This document shows positions 6,833 to 16,236 of a stretch of DNA of 27,270 nt, piece after piece. Position numbers and translations under genes: made by a program. The first letter of the stretch is position 1, and each line of letters starts with the position of its first letter. The notes beneath the pieces were generated by a model, which was given only the letters and a program-made list of their open reading frames with translations, did no database searches and was not told the DNA's origin. Origin of the DNA: Lachnospiraceae bacterium UBA1766 (GTDB lineage Bacteria > Bacillota > Clostridia > Lachnospirales > Lachnospiraceae); assembly GCA_002314715.1 (NCBI GenBank), contig DCGY01000027.1, forward strand, positions 1 through 27,270, in the 5' to 3' direction.

Positions 6833-8392
6833 CTAATAGGTCTTTTTATCGTCATCCGAAGAAGCCACAGAGCTTGTCTGTTCCGTGGTATCCTGTTTCG
6901 TGGTGTCTTTATAGGTCGACACATTGTGATAAAGGCGATAATAACCTCCGCCTAATCTTTGTCCCTGTAAATGAATGGAGAACTGATCCATTCCCAATTT
7001 TTCCAAGGCCTTTGTAACATATCCGTCCTTGTATGCATTATTGCTGTAAATCGTCTCAATGGAATCCCACAATTCCTCCGGGATCACATTGGAAAAGCGC
7101 ACGGAACCGGCGCCTTTTTCTATCAGCTGTGCATAGCAGTCCCCATAATAATCCTCTAAGTTATCAACCACCTCATCCGCAGCAATCCCTGCTTCCTGTA
7201 GTCGCTTTTCTTTCTCCGAAAGCTCCGTATTGTTTACCGGCTTCTCTTCCTCCCAAGTCAGAGGATCCGAATTCCCGGTCAAACCACCACAGGCCGGCAG
7301 ATATACTGCCAGGTCGCGACGCACATGAGTTTTTTGGTAATCCTTGTCCGATTTATTATAATAATCATATGTGGGTGGATTGGTATCCGCCCAGGTAACA
7401 TCCACATTGGCGTATTCTTTACCGATTTTCACAATATTCCATGCATGATTTCCACCGGAATATCCTATGCAGTAATAACAGGGAATATTTAATCTCTGCA
7501 TCAAATACTGAAATGCCCTGGCATATCCGGCGCAAACGCTCTTGCCAAGTACCAATGCACTGTAGGCACTTTGATTCATAGGGGCACCTTTTACATACTC
7601 CACCTGTTCCATCAAAGCATCATGAACAACCTTTTCTTTTTCCAGATCCGTAGTACATTTCCTCGTATCATTCAGAATATCGGAAACCACTCTTTCCAAA
7701 TTCTTTTTCGCATCCTCTAAGTAGGATGCGGTTTCATTGTATCGAAGAGAAATCTCTACACACACACCATTTGAAACATATTTGCAGGAATAATTGGTAT
7801 CCAGCCAAAACAGTTCCGGATGGTCGTTATATAAAGCCTCAAATACATTCTTTAACTGGTTTACCGTAACCGGAACAACGGGTGCAAAGGAAACCTGAAG
7901 ATCGTTGGCATTTGCAAGAATTTGACGGTATAATTGCTGCATGCTCTCCGTCAACATGGCATAGTAAGGATAAAACTCCTCCGAAAGAACAAGGTCCTCA
8001 CCTTTTTCTCCAAGGCCCAACTCCTTCTCCAGAAGTTCTGCTTCCGTTTCTTCTATTTGCTTTGCTTCCTCTTTGATTTCCTCATAATCGGTTCGGCCGG
8101 TGACCCCTTCCGGAATCACCTGGGATTCCTTGGGTTGTTCATAAACCGCCTTATTGGGATCCAGTATCTGATTTACATCAATACCCAGATTATTTCCTGA
8201 AGAAATACCGATAACCGGTGCATAAATCTCGTCCGGCACGCTTTCCTGCGTTGCTTCTTTCTTTGGCAATTCGTCAATTTTCTCCGCGACCTTATCCGTG
8301 GCCTTTGGGAAAAATGCAAAAAAGATTACCACCGCACAGCAAATCAATATCGCTATAGCCAAACCATAAAAAATGCCTTTAATCAGTTTCAA
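6833..8392 (-). CDS. Membrane-anchored transglutaminase-fold protein
   Basis: A 519-residue protein with one N-terminal transmembrane helix (residues 7-28), a Glu/Lys-rich, probably helical or disordered stalk (30-135), and a transglutaminase-like domain (about 250-345). The papain-like triad is present: Cys287 in KSVCAGYARAF, His316 in GGNHAWNIV and Asp331 in NVDVTWAD. The C-terminal 130 residues show no domain that I recognise and end in a Thr/Ser/Asp-rich tail. Orientation is likely outside the membrane. Such proteins are usually guessed to be cell-wall peptidases or crosslinkers; the substrate is unknown. The only plausible start is TTG at 8392, since the next Met lies beyond the membrane helix. 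The gene is 20 bp after manA, apparently in the mannan operon, although its role there is not obvious. Confidence 0.85.
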   Translation of the reverse strand: MKLIKGIFYGLAIAILICCAVVIFFAFFPKATDKVAEKIDELPKKEATQESVPDEIYAPVIGISSGNNLGIDVNQILDPNKAVYEQPKESQVIPEGVTGRTDYEEIKEEAKQIEETEAELLEKELGLGEKGEDLVLSEEFYPYYAMLTESMQQLYRQILANANDLQVSFAPVVPVTVNQLKNVFEALYNDHPELFWLDTNYSCKYVSNGVCVEISLRYNETASYLEDAKKNLERVVSDILNDTRKCTTDLEKEKVVHDALMEQVEYVKGAPMNQSAYSALVLGKSVCAGYARAFQYLMQRLNIPCYYCIGYSGGNHAWNIVKIGKEYANVDVTWADTNPPTYDYYNKSDKDYQKTHVRRDLAVYLPACGGLTGNSDPLTWEEEKPVNNTELSEKEKRLQEAGIAADEVVDNLEDYYGDCYAQLIEKGAGSVRFSNVIPEELWDSIETIYSNNAYKDGYVTKALEKLGMDQFSIHLQGQRLGGGYYRLYHNVSTYKDTTKQDTTEQTSSVASSDDDKKTY

Positions 8393-8412
8393 GCAATCAC
8401 TCTTTTCCGTCG

Positions 8413-9360
8413 TTATTCTACAGCGGTGGATAGAATCATTTCCATGCTGCCTTTAAGCTCTACTTTACCATAACCTGCCGGAATAATCAAATGTGCGCCC
8501 TTCTTCACCAAAACACCGTCAATACTGCCTTCCCCATCCAGCACACTGGCCAACAGGAAAGGATTCTCCTGTAACATGGAGAATTCATTTTCCACATTTA
8601 ATTTCCAAACCTTATAATACCGGCATGACTCCAGTAAATTCAAGGTATTTACAGGCAATGCCTCGGCATGCTTTACAGCCTTTATATCGGCTTCGTCGGG
8701 CACATTAATAACCTCTATACTCTGAGAAACATGAATCGGTCTTGGCTTTCCGTCCACCAAACGACCGTAATCATATACTCGATAAGTAATATCACTGCTC
8801 TGCTGGGTTTCCAAAATCAAAAAACCACCGGTAATTGCATGAACGGTTCCAGGGTCAATCTGAATAAAGTCACCCTTTCGAATCGGAATATAACGAATCA
8901 AATCTTCATACTTACCATCGTGAATCATCTGTGTCAACTCTTCTCTGGTTTTTGCATTATGTCCAATAACCAGTTTTGCATCCGAATCACAATCCATTAC
9001 ATACCAGCACTCGGTTTTTCCAAGGCTGCCGTTTTCATGTTCCTTGGCATATGCATCATTGGGATGTACCTGAATACTCAGTTTTTCCTTGGCATCAATT
9101 ATTTTAATCAAAAGAGGGAATTGCTCATTGGACAGATCCCCGAACAGGTCCCGATGCTTTGCATACAGTTCCGACAAGGTCATTCCCCGGTAAGTTCCCT
9201 GTGCAATTTTGCAGTCCCCATGAGGATGTGCGCTGATACCCCAGCACTCTCCGATTGCCGCACCCTCTGCCTTATAGGGAAACTCCGTAACAAGTCTTTG
9301 TCCACCCCATACATTCTCTTTCATAACCGGTTCCAAAAAAATCAGTTCTCTGTCCTTCAT
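8413..9360 (-). CDS. manA: Mannose-6-phosphate isomerase, class I
   Basis: A 315-residue zinc-dependent isomerase that converts mannose-6-phosphate to fructose-6-phosphate in the cytoplasm. The cupin metal ligands are visible: Gln97 and His99 in LSIQVHPND, Glu117 in GKTECWYV and His174 in DPGTVHAI. The N-terminal MKENVWGGQRL and the length are typical of the short Firmicutes form. GGGAG precedes ATG 9360 and the gap after the GH130_1 gene is 18 bp. In this operon it would pass mannose from the phosphorylases into glycolysis once mannose-1-phosphate is converted to mannose-6-phosphate by a mutase encoded elsewhere. Confidence 0.95.
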   Translation of the reverse strand: MKDRELIFLEPVMKENVWGGQRLVTEFPYKAEGAAIGECWGISAHPHGDCKIAQGTYRGMTLSELYAKHRDLFGDLSNEQFPLLIKIIDAKEKLSIQVHPNDAYAKEHENGSLGKTECWYVMDCDSDAKLVIGHNAKTREELTQMIHDGKYEDLIRYIPIRKGDFIQIDPGTVHAITGGFLILETQQSSDITYRVYDYGRLVDGKPRPIHVSQSIEVINVPDEADIKAVKHAEALPVNTLNLLESCRYYKVWKLNVENEFSMLQENPFLLASVLDGEGSIDGVLVKKGAHLIIPAGYGKVELKGSMEMILSTAVE

Positions 9361-9378
9361 TGCAATCTCCCATATCTC

Positions 9379-10551
9379 TTATTTATTTAATAATGCTAAA
9401 TTACGATCCACCAAATCACATCTTTGTGCAACGCACTCCACACTTCTAAGCGGATCCTCAGGGGTCATAAACACATAGTCCACAAGTTTATCAATCGTGG
9501 TTGTGGCTACAAACAACCTGGTGTCTGAGGAAGCATAATAAATATACACTTCTCCGTTCTCTTTTGCAATAGCACCGTTTGTAAACACTACATTGGATAC
9601 ATCACCCACGCGCTCCCATCCTCTGGGGCCAATCATCATTCCGGAAGGCTCCGCAATCACCTTTGTAGGGTCATCCAAAGCAGTAGCAAATGCGTAGATT
9701 ACATAACGAAGACCTGCTGCCGTATTACGTACACCATGGGCAATATGAATCCATCCCTTATCCGTCTTGATTGGTACCGCACCCGCTCCATTCTTCACTT
9801 CCGTAATGGTATGATATTTTCTCTTGCTGGTAATAATTTCCTCATCGATTACTGCATTGGTAATATCCTCACAAAGTCCAAAACCGATTCCTCCACCGCT
9901 TCCGGTATCAATGAAATCATCCATGGGTCTGGTGTAGAATGCATACTTGCCATTTACAAATTCCGGATGTAATACCACATTTCTCTGCTGAGGGGAATTC
10001 AGTGTTTTTAAGTTTGGAAGTCTTTCCCACTTCTTTAAATCCTTGGTTCTTACAATGCCTGCTGCTGCAACAGCCGCTGATAAATCATTGGAGGATTTAT
10101 CTTTACTCTCTGAACAGAATACACCGTAAATGTAACCGTCTTCGTGCTTGGTCAAACGCATATCATAAACATTTACTTCCTCCGGGCAGGTATCCGGAAG
10201 AAGAATCGGATGATCCCAAAAGCGGAAATGATCGATACCGTTATCACTTTCCGCAACGGCGAAGAAACTTTTTCTGTCATTTCCCTCGACTCTGGCTACC
10301 AGATAATATTTTCCGTCCAAATAAATCGCTCCGGAATTAAAAACCGCATTAATGCCCAGTCTTTCCTGGAAATAAGGGTTTGTTCTCTTGTCCAGATCAT
10401 ATTGCCAAATAATAGGCGCATGTTCTCTGGTAAGTACCGGATAAATATATCTGTCATAAATACCGTTATAAAATTCCGTATCCTTTTGATTGTCACGATT
10501 TAATAATTCTTCCTGCTTTTTTGCAAGTTCATAATACTTCTCATGAATCAT
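9379..10551 (-). CDS. GH130_1 4-O-beta-D-mannosyl-D-glucose phosphorylase
   Basis: A 390-residue five-bladed beta-propeller phosphorylase. It converts mannosyl-beta-1,4-glucose and phosphate to mannose-1-phosphate and glucose in the cytoplasm. The longer N-terminal helical extension (EKYYELAKKQEELLNRDN), GINAVFNSGAIYLDGKYYLVARVEG and RPMDDFIDTGSGGGIGFGL are features of subfamily GH130_1. The likely catalytic acid is Asp130 in NVYDMRLTKHEDG. AGGAG lies upstream of ATG 10551, with a 15-bp gap from the epimerase gene; that enzyme makes its substrate, and the pair is the known mannobiose pathway. There is no signal peptide. An N-glycan-type GH130_2 activity is less likely given the extension and context. 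Confidence 0.92.
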   Translation of the reverse strand: MIHEKYYELAKKQEELLNRDNQKDTEFYNGIYDRYIYPVLTREHAPIIWQYDLDKRTNPYFQERLGINAVFNSGAIYLDGKYYLVARVEGNDRKSFFAVAESDNGIDHFRFWDHPILLPDTCPEEVNVYDMRLTKHEDGYIYGVFCSESKDKSSNDLSAAVAAAGIVRTKDLKKWERLPNLKTLNSPQQRNVVLHPEFVNGKYAFYTRPMDDFIDTGSGGGIGFGLCEDITNAVIDEEIITSKRKYHTITEVKNGAGAVPIKTDKGWIHIAHGVRNTAAGLRYVIYAFATALDDPTKVIAEPSGMMIGPRGWERVGDVSNVVFTNGAIAKENGEVYIYYASSDTRLFVATTTIDKLVDYVFMTPEDPLRSVECVAQRCDLVDRNLALLNK

Positions 10552-10566
10552 GGTTTTTCTCTCCTT

Positions 10567-11730
10567 TTATTTTGTTCTCCGAATCATTTCCATACACATT
10601 CTGCCGTTATGGTATGGGCACTTCCAAGGCTCCACAATGGCTTCTTCCAAATTCGGTGCGCCATTTATATCCACCTCATAATACCACTCACTGCCTTCCC
10701 GTTTATCAATCAGGTATTTTTGGATAAAGCTCCACACATTTTGTGCCGCTTCCTGATAACGTTTCTCACCGGTCTTTTGATAAGCATTATAAAAACCCAC
10801 AACTGCTTCTGCTTCCGCCCACCATACGCGCCATTCCAAAACCACACCCTTTTCACATTCGTAGGGGATGGAGTTATGCTTGTATGCCACTGTATAGATT
10901 TGATTCTCCAAGTCCCGAATCATGGGAGTAACCAGCTTTGTGTACGGTTCCTTGTCAAGTGCCTCCAAGGTTCGCTCCAAAAGCCAGGCAGTCTCAATAT
11001 CATGACCATAAGAATGCAAATCAATCAAACTGTTCATGTCATTGTCAAAAAAGACCTCCTGACGATGCAGCTTAGGGTTATAAATATGATTTGCGAACAT
11101 ATCCAAAACCCACATCAGCTTTTTTTCTACCGCTTTGTCCTTGGTTGCCATATAATATTCGGTATAAGCCTCCACCACATGCAATAACGTGTTCATGGTG
11201 CGGTCCGCAATAATACCGTTCTCGGATAATTTATCATTTACAACCGGTTGGAACGCAATGTCCTGAGCTTCCTTATATCCGTATTCGTCAAAACATTTTG
11301 TCTCAATGACGGAAATAATACCTGCAGCAATATCAATAGCTTCCTGTACGCCGAAGGCTCTGTAATAAGTAGATAAGGCATAAACCGCGAAAGCCTGATT
11401 GTAGGTGTGTTTTGTGGAATCATCTATTTGTCCGTCATAGGTCAGAGACCAGTAAACGCCGCCCCTTTCTTTATCCAGGCAAAAGTCTTTCAAAAAAGCA
11501 TAAGCATGATCCGCATATTTTCGTAAAGTAGCATCCTCCAAGGTCATTGCAGCATTTGAGAAAAACCAAAGGATTCTGCTATTTAGAATACATCCCTTTA
11601 CTGCTTTCTTATCCAATTGTAAACCACTGTCCAAATAACCGTAAAAACCGCCAAATTCCTCATCCAGAAGCCCTTTCCAAAAGGGAATCAGGTGCTCTAC
11701 CAATTCTTTTCTCATCTCGTCCTGTATCAT
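10567..11730 (-). CDS. Cellobiose/mannobiose 2-epimerase
   Basis: A 387-residue (alpha/alpha)6-barrel enzyme of the N-acylglucosamine 2-epimerase superfamily. It converts the reducing-end mannose of beta-1,4-mannobiose to glucose, giving Man-Glc for GH130_1. Residues known in the Ruminococcus albus cellobiose 2-epimerase appear at the same numbers as I recall: His243, Glu246 and Trp249 in SYGHDIETAWL, Trp304 and Glu308 in RVWWAEAEAV, and the second catalytic histidine His374 in CPYHNGRM. HVVEAYTEYY is the other active-site helix. The ATG at 11730 follows GGAG by eight bases. Its place between GH36 and GH130_1 fits mannobiose over cellobiose as the natural substrate. There is no signal peptide, so it acts in the cytoplasm. 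Confidence 0.94.
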   Translation of the reverse strand: MIQDEMRKELVEHLIPFWKGLLDEEFGGFYGYLDSGLQLDKKAVKGCILNSRILWFFSNAAMTLEDATLRKYADHAYAFLKDFCLDKERGGVYWSLTYDGQIDDSTKHTYNQAFAVYALSTYYRAFGVQEAIDIAAGIISVIETKCFDEYGYKEAQDIAFQPVVNDKLSENGIIADRTMNTLLHVVEAYTEYYMATKDKAVEKKLMWVLDMFANHIYNPKLHRQEVFFDNDMNSLIDLHSYGHDIETAWLLERTLEALDKEPYTKLVTPMIRDLENQIYTVAYKHNSIPYECEKGVVLEWRVWWAEAEAVVGFYNAYQKTGEKRYQEAAQNVWSFIQKYLIDKREGSEWYYEVDINGAPNLEEAIVEPWKCPYHNGRMCMEMIRRTK

Positions 11731-11768
11731 CGTTTTTACTCCGTCATCTATTTACTTTAAAGCCTTCA

Positions 11769-13994
11769 TTAATGCTCTTCAAAATACAACAGTTTACTCT
11801 TAAAATCTCCCCATAGACGTTCCATGGAAATACCTGCATTCATCAGTACATCACCGGAATAAACCTTACCGGTATTGATTACAGTTTCTTCCTTTTCGCT
11901 GTCTACTGCATACAATGCATAATCCTTATCCGGATCTAAGCCCCGGAGTTTCAGAATCTTACTGTGTACATTCGGTTCATTCATCACCTGGGTATAGAAC
12001 AATAAGGCCTGTTTTTTATCCTTACTGCTTACCAGATAGCAGTCATATATACGATTTTCATAGTAAGAAGCTACCCGATAATAATCACCCTCACGAATCA
12101 GGTCATTAAACTTGTGATAGATTTGTACCTGTCTGGTGACCATGGTCTTTTCTTCATCGCTAAGCTTTGTAATATCCAATTCATATCCAAAGGTACCGGT
12201 TAACGCTACATTTCCTCTGGTGGAAAAAGGAGTGCTTCTGCCAACCGTATGATTCGGGCAAACACTGACATGTGCTCCCATAGCACAAAGGGGATAAAGC
12301 ATTGCCGTGCCTTCCTGAATCATCAGTCGTTCTATGGCATCGGTATCGTCCGAGCACCAAATCTGAGGACTGTAATACAACATACCGGGATCAAATCTGG
12401 CTCCGCCACCGCTACAGTTTTCCAAAAGCAGATTCGGGAATTCCGCTAACAATCGCTCCTGCATTTCATACATGCCAAGTACATATCGATGGTACAATTC
12501 TCCCTGGCAGTCTGCATTCAGAGAAGCGCTGTACAAATCGGAAAGCGGTCGATTCATGTCCCACTTTACATATTCAATATTGGCACTGTGAAGCACCTCA
12601 AATACCATGCGAAGGATTTCGTCCCGCACCTCTTTACGGCTAACATCCAACACAAACTGGTTTCTTGCAAGTCCGTTCTCTCTGCCCGGAATACCAATTG
12701 CCCAATCCGGATGCTTTTTATATAGTTCGGACTCCGGTGAAATCATTTCCGGTTCAAACCATAAGCCGAATTTCAGTCCCAGCTTGTTGACCTCATTCAC
12801 CAGGTAGGACATTCCACCTTTCATCTTTTCGGTGTTTACCTGCCAATCGCCCAAAGATCGGTTATCATCGAAACGGTTTCCAAACCAGCCATCATCCAAT
12901 ACCAGCATTTCCACCCCAAGCTTGGCAGCTTCCTTAGCGATATCGATAATTTTCTCCGTGTTGAAATCAAAATAGGTTGCTTCCCAGTTATTAATCAAAA
13001 TAGGACGTTTTTTATGTAAATACGGGCTTCGAATCAAATGTTTTCGATACAAATCATGGAAGGATCTGGTCATTTGACCAAGACCTTCTGCCGAATAAAC
13101 CAGTACCATCTCCGGTGTCTGGAATGACTCTCCGCTCTTTAAGCGGAAGCAAAAATCCTCCGGGTGAATTCCGACCACCATACGTACGCTGTTAAACTGA
13201 TTCACCTCTGCCTGTACCAAAAAGTTACCGGAATAAATGAAATGAAATCCATAGGCCTCTCCTTTGGTGTCATCGGTTCCCTTGGTAACCAATGCCATAA
13301 AGGGTTGCTCCTGATGTCCGGTCTCTCCTCTGTTGGAAGATACGGAAAACTTTCCATGTCCCACCGGTTTGCGTTCCATATGACGTTCTCTCGCCCAGGT
13401 ACCGTGTAAGGTAATGGCCTCATACTCTCGATTGTCCATATCCAGACATCCACTGAATGCCTTCTCCAAATAAAGGGTTTCAACGGACTGATTGACGATT
13501 TCCACGCTTCTGGTAATGGCGTCCACGTCTGCAAACACACTGTATTTTAAGCAAACCATCATTCCCAAAACAGAGTCCTGACAATATATTTTCAGGCTGT
13601 CTACTTCCTCTTCGTTACCAAATGTAGCCGGAAGCCCCTGTAGTTTTTCTTTTCCCCGGGTAATCTCATGGGATACATAGGTTAATTTCACTCCCACCGC
13701 TCCATTGGGTGCTTTTACACGTATGGAGCTTTCTCTGAAATCCCCTACTCCGTGAAAGCTGTATTCCATTGGAAAGCAATCATAAAAGGACAAACGATCA
13801 CGATTGTTTACTTCCGGAGTAAAGGGTGCCTCATGCACACGAAGCTGGTCCTTTATTCCCGCAATGCCGTTAATCTTTTTTCCGTAATAAGCGTGTCCTA
13901 CGAAGCCTTCTTTGTCCACAATCCCAATAACATAGCTGGAATTTGGTGTATCCAGTTTGAATAATCTTTCTTTTTCATAAAAGGTTATACTCAT
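11769..13994 (-). CDS. GH36 alpha-galactosidase
   Basis: A 741-residue cytoplasmic alpha-galactosidase that removes alpha-1,6-galactose side chains from galacto-manno-oligosaccharides. It has the N-terminal beta-supersandwich (1-325), then a (beta/alpha)8 barrel with LVLDDGWFGNR, GLWFEPEMISPES, nucleophile Asp479 in VKWDMNRPLSD, LLENCSGGGARFDPGMLYY and acid/base Asp549 in IWCSDDTDAIERL, and a C-terminal beta domain. GGAGGAG lies six bases before ATG 13994; an upstream TTG at 14018 is in frame but inside the end of the CE17 gene, so I reject it. The length is normal for the tetrameric Firmicutes type (AgaA/MelA-like). No signal peptide is present. Confidence 0.95.
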   Translation of the reverse strand: MSITFYEKERLFKLDTPNSSYVIGIVDKEGFVGHAYYGKKINGIAGIKDQLRVHEAPFTPEVNNRDRLSFYDCFPMEYSFHGVGDFRESSIRVKAPNGAVGVKLTYVSHEITRGKEKLQGLPATFGNEEEVDSLKIYCQDSVLGMMVCLKYSVFADVDAITRSVEIVNQSVETLYLEKAFSGCLDMDNREYEAITLHGTWARERHMERKPVGHGKFSVSSNRGETGHQEQPFMALVTKGTDDTKGEAYGFHFIYSGNFLVQAEVNQFNSVRMVVGIHPEDFCFRLKSGESFQTPEMVLVYSAEGLGQMTRSFHDLYRKHLIRSPYLHKKRPILINNWEATYFDFNTEKIIDIAKEAAKLGVEMLVLDDGWFGNRFDDNRSLGDWQVNTEKMKGGMSYLVNEVNKLGLKFGLWFEPEMISPESELYKKHPDWAIGIPGRENGLARNQFVLDVSRKEVRDEILRMVFEVLHSANIEYVKWDMNRPLSDLYSASLNADCQGELYHRYVLGMYEMQERLLAEFPNLLLENCSGGGARFDPGMLYYSPQIWCSDDTDAIERLMIQEGTAMLYPLCAMGAHVSVCPNHTVGRSTPFSTRGNVALTGTFGYELDITKLSDEEKTMVTRQVQIYHKFNDLIREGDYYRVASYYENRIYDCYLVSSKDKKQALLFYTQVMNEPNVHSKILKLRGLDPDKDYALYAVDSEKEETVINTGKVYSGDVLMNAGISMERLWGDFKSKLLYFEEH

Positions 13995-14014
13995 TCTTAT
14001 CTCCTCCAACAATA

Positions 14015-15139
14015 TCAACCAGCCACAATCAGGGAAACCAAATAGAACGATTCCTGATCCTTATCGGTGGTTTCTGTGATTTCGATACAAACAGAGTGCT
14101 TTCCGGGCTTTCCGTGTTCCATCACGGTTTCCAGATAAAGGCAGTCTCCCCATGTTTCCTCAAAATTCGCATCCAGCAATACGGCTTTCTCTTCCTCCCC
14201 GTCAATCACCAGTTTCGCAATGGGTGCAGGCTTTCGAACGGTTTTGCGGTACTGTACCGCAATGGAAGAGCCCTCTACTTCAAAACAAATTTTTGCCCCT
14301 TTTTGTGTGGCTGCATATCCTTTTTTGAAGCAATCGGCAACACAGCTTTGAGGTGTTTCATCCTTCTCAAATCCCTTGCAATATACCGGAACCATGTCCG
14401 TATTTCGATAACGGGTAGCATTCTCATAGCCGTTCGGAGTGATTGGAGCCGGTAATATGGTATTTATCTTCGGCATTTCGCTTCGAATCGCCATTTCTTT
14501 TATCTGATCCAAATAATAGCAAATTACATTCGCCACCATGGCATGTCCCAAATCGTTTGGATGTAAATCATCGGTGGTAATTTCTCTATTTTTGATAACA
14601 CCCTCTTTTACCTTTTCCATTATGGTGGATTTCATACTTACGGAAGGTAACTGATAATGTGCCCCTACCGGTCTGTGAATATCTTCCGCATTTTCTCCGT
14701 CATCATATCGAACATTATGTACAAGCAACAGCGCCGGATTCTTCTTCGCACTTAACACTCTTCTGACCAAGCTCTCATAGGTCTCCTGAAAATGAGGATC
14801 TCCATCCGAATCGTTTACAGAATATTCCACAATCACGAAATCCGGCTCTGCGGAAAGCACATCCTCTTCCACACGTCCCACTCCCAAATGTGATGTGGTA
14901 CCACCGATTCCGGCATTTACATATGTCAATTGCGCTTGGGGGAAGCTTTCCACCCACCACTGATAGGTCAGGTATGCATAACAGGTCTCCGGTGTGGAGG
15001 ATAAACAGCCTTGGGTAATGGAACCACCCAAAAATGCCAACGTAAGTTTCTCTCCATTCATTGCCTTTTTCATGCAACGAATCATACGGGCGGTATCTCC
15101 CATATTTACAATTCCTTTTTTATAATCTACTCGATCCAT
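14015..15139 (-). CDS. CE17-type mannan acetylesterase
   Basis: A 374-residue two-domain protein. An N-terminal SGNH hydrolase domain (about 30-215) has nucleophile Ser40 in LGGSITQG, the oxyanion Gly in NAGIGGTTS, Asn109 in EYSVND and the Asp191/His193 pair in TDDLHPND. A C-terminal beta-sandwich (about 245-374) resembles a CBM35-like module. The layout matches the Roseburia CE17 enzyme described as removing 2-O-acetyl groups from mannose units; the assignment comes from recall of layout and context. There is no signal peptide, so imported oligosaccharides are the likely substrate. AAAGGA lies six bases before the ATG; the LacI-type gene ends 12 bp upstream and GH36 begins 20 bp downstream. 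Confidence 0.87.
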   Translation of the reverse strand: MDRVDYKKGIVNMGDTARMIRCMKKAMNGEKLTLAFLGGSITQGCLSSTPETCYAYLTYQWWVESFPQAQLTYVNAGIGGTTSHLGVGRVEEDVLSAEPDFVIVEYSVNDSDGDPHFQETYESLVRRVLSAKKNPALLLVHNVRYDDGENAEDIHRPVGAHYQLPSVSMKSTIMEKVKEGVIKNREITTDDLHPNDLGHAMVANVICYYLDQIKEMAIRSEMPKINTILPAPITPNGYENATRYRNTDMVPVYCKGFEKDETPQSCVADCFKKGYAATQKGAKICFEVEGSSIAVQYRKTVRKPAPIAKLVIDGEEEKAVLLDANFEETWGDCLYLETVMEHGKPGKHSVCIEITETTDKDQESFYLVSLIVAG

Positions 15140-15151
15140 TTTCTATCCTTT

Positions 15152-16183
15152 CTAGGCATGTTTTTTTACACTGTCGCCCTCTACCAGATATCCTTCCACA
15201 ATGTGAATTCCACCGGTCAGTTTTTCTCCGTTCATTTTCTGAATCAGAGCTTTTACTGCTTTGTTTGCCATCGCTTGAATATCTACCGCATAGGTAGTAA
15301 GCTCTATATCGCAAAGAGCCGGGTTCAGGAAATTATCAAATCCAACCACAGAAATATCTTCCGGAATCCGCAGGCCTTTTTCTCTTAAATTGCGTATCAG
15401 TAAACTTGCAATAAAATCACAGTTGCACACAAACGCTTCCGGCATCTCTTCCGGTAAAACATAAGCAGAATAATCATCCCTTAAGCCGCTGCTTACATCA
15501 CGGTCATCAATCAAATAATCCTTTCTCGGAATAATCTGATGCTCCATCAAAGCCTTTGTATAGCCAAGATATCGATCCGTAATGCTCTGTGTAGCATATA
15601 GTGTACCCACATAAGCAATCTTTTGGAAACCTTTCCGGAGCAAATAATCTGTCAATAAGTAGGTTCCGTAAAAGCCGTCGGATATAAAACTGTCCACTGA
15701 AGATTCATTGCTGTAAAAGTCCAAAAAAACAACCGGCACTTCAGCTTGTTTGCGAAGGAAATGGTCATAATCATAACCGGGCTTTCCAACCACAACGATG
15801 CCGTCTACCTTTTTTTCTTCCAAAAGATGAGGAAGCTTTTTCTCTTTTTCCATTTCCTCCGTCAGGCTTTCAAACAAGGTAAAGCAGGACTTTCGCATGG
15901 CATAATCCGCAATTTCCTGATACATTTTCCAATAAAAGGATGTATGATCCGACAAGTATCGAGCCGAAATAAAAACCCCAATCTGATAACTTTTCTGAAG
16001 TCCGTTTTTATGTCCGGAACCTACCGGCTCATATCCCATTTCTTCTGCAAGTGCAACAATCTGTTCCCGAACGCCCTCACTGACACCTTTTTGACCGCTC
16101 AGGGCTTTTGAGACGGTTACGGTACTCACTTGTAATTTTGCCGCAATATCTGACATTGTAACTGATTTTTTAATCTTAGCCAT
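15152..16183 (-). CDS. LacI-family transcriptional regulator of the mannan locus
   Basis: A 343-residue LacI/GalR-type repressor. The N-terminal helix-turn-helix is at about 9-30 (TMSDIAAKLQVSTVTVSKAL) with the following hinge helix region, and a periplasmic-binding-protein-like sugar domain follows (IGVFISARYL, VDGIVVVGKPG, YVGTLYATQSI, ISVVGFDNFLNPAL). It most likely senses a manno-oligosaccharide or breakdown product and controls the surrounding genes. GAGGAA precedes ATG 16183. Encoded inside the operon between the two esterases, it is probably autoregulated. Its likely binding sites are the repeated elements in the divergent region 18451-18610, although no operator can be proven from sequence. 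Confidence 0.94.
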   Translation of the reverse strand: MAKIKKSVTMSDIAAKLQVSTVTVSKALSGQKGVSEGVREQIVALAEEMGYEPVGSGHKNGLQKSYQIGVFISARYLSDHTSFYWKMYQEIADYAMRKSCFTLFESLTEEMEKEKKLPHLLEEKKVDGIVVVGKPGYDYDHFLRKQAEVPVVFLDFYSNESSVDSFISDGFYGTYLLTDYLLRKGFQKIAYVGTLYATQSITDRYLGYTKALMEHQIIPRKDYLIDDRDVSSGLRDDYSAYVLPEEMPEAFVCNCDFIASLLIRNLREKGLRIPEDISVVGFDNFLNPALCDIELTTYAVDIQAMANKAVKALIQKMNGEKLTGGIHIVEGYLVEGDSVKKHA

Positions 16184-16236
16184 TCAAATTCCTCATTCCA
16201 CGCTTCACGAATTCTATCCGTAAGCTGCAATATTTA

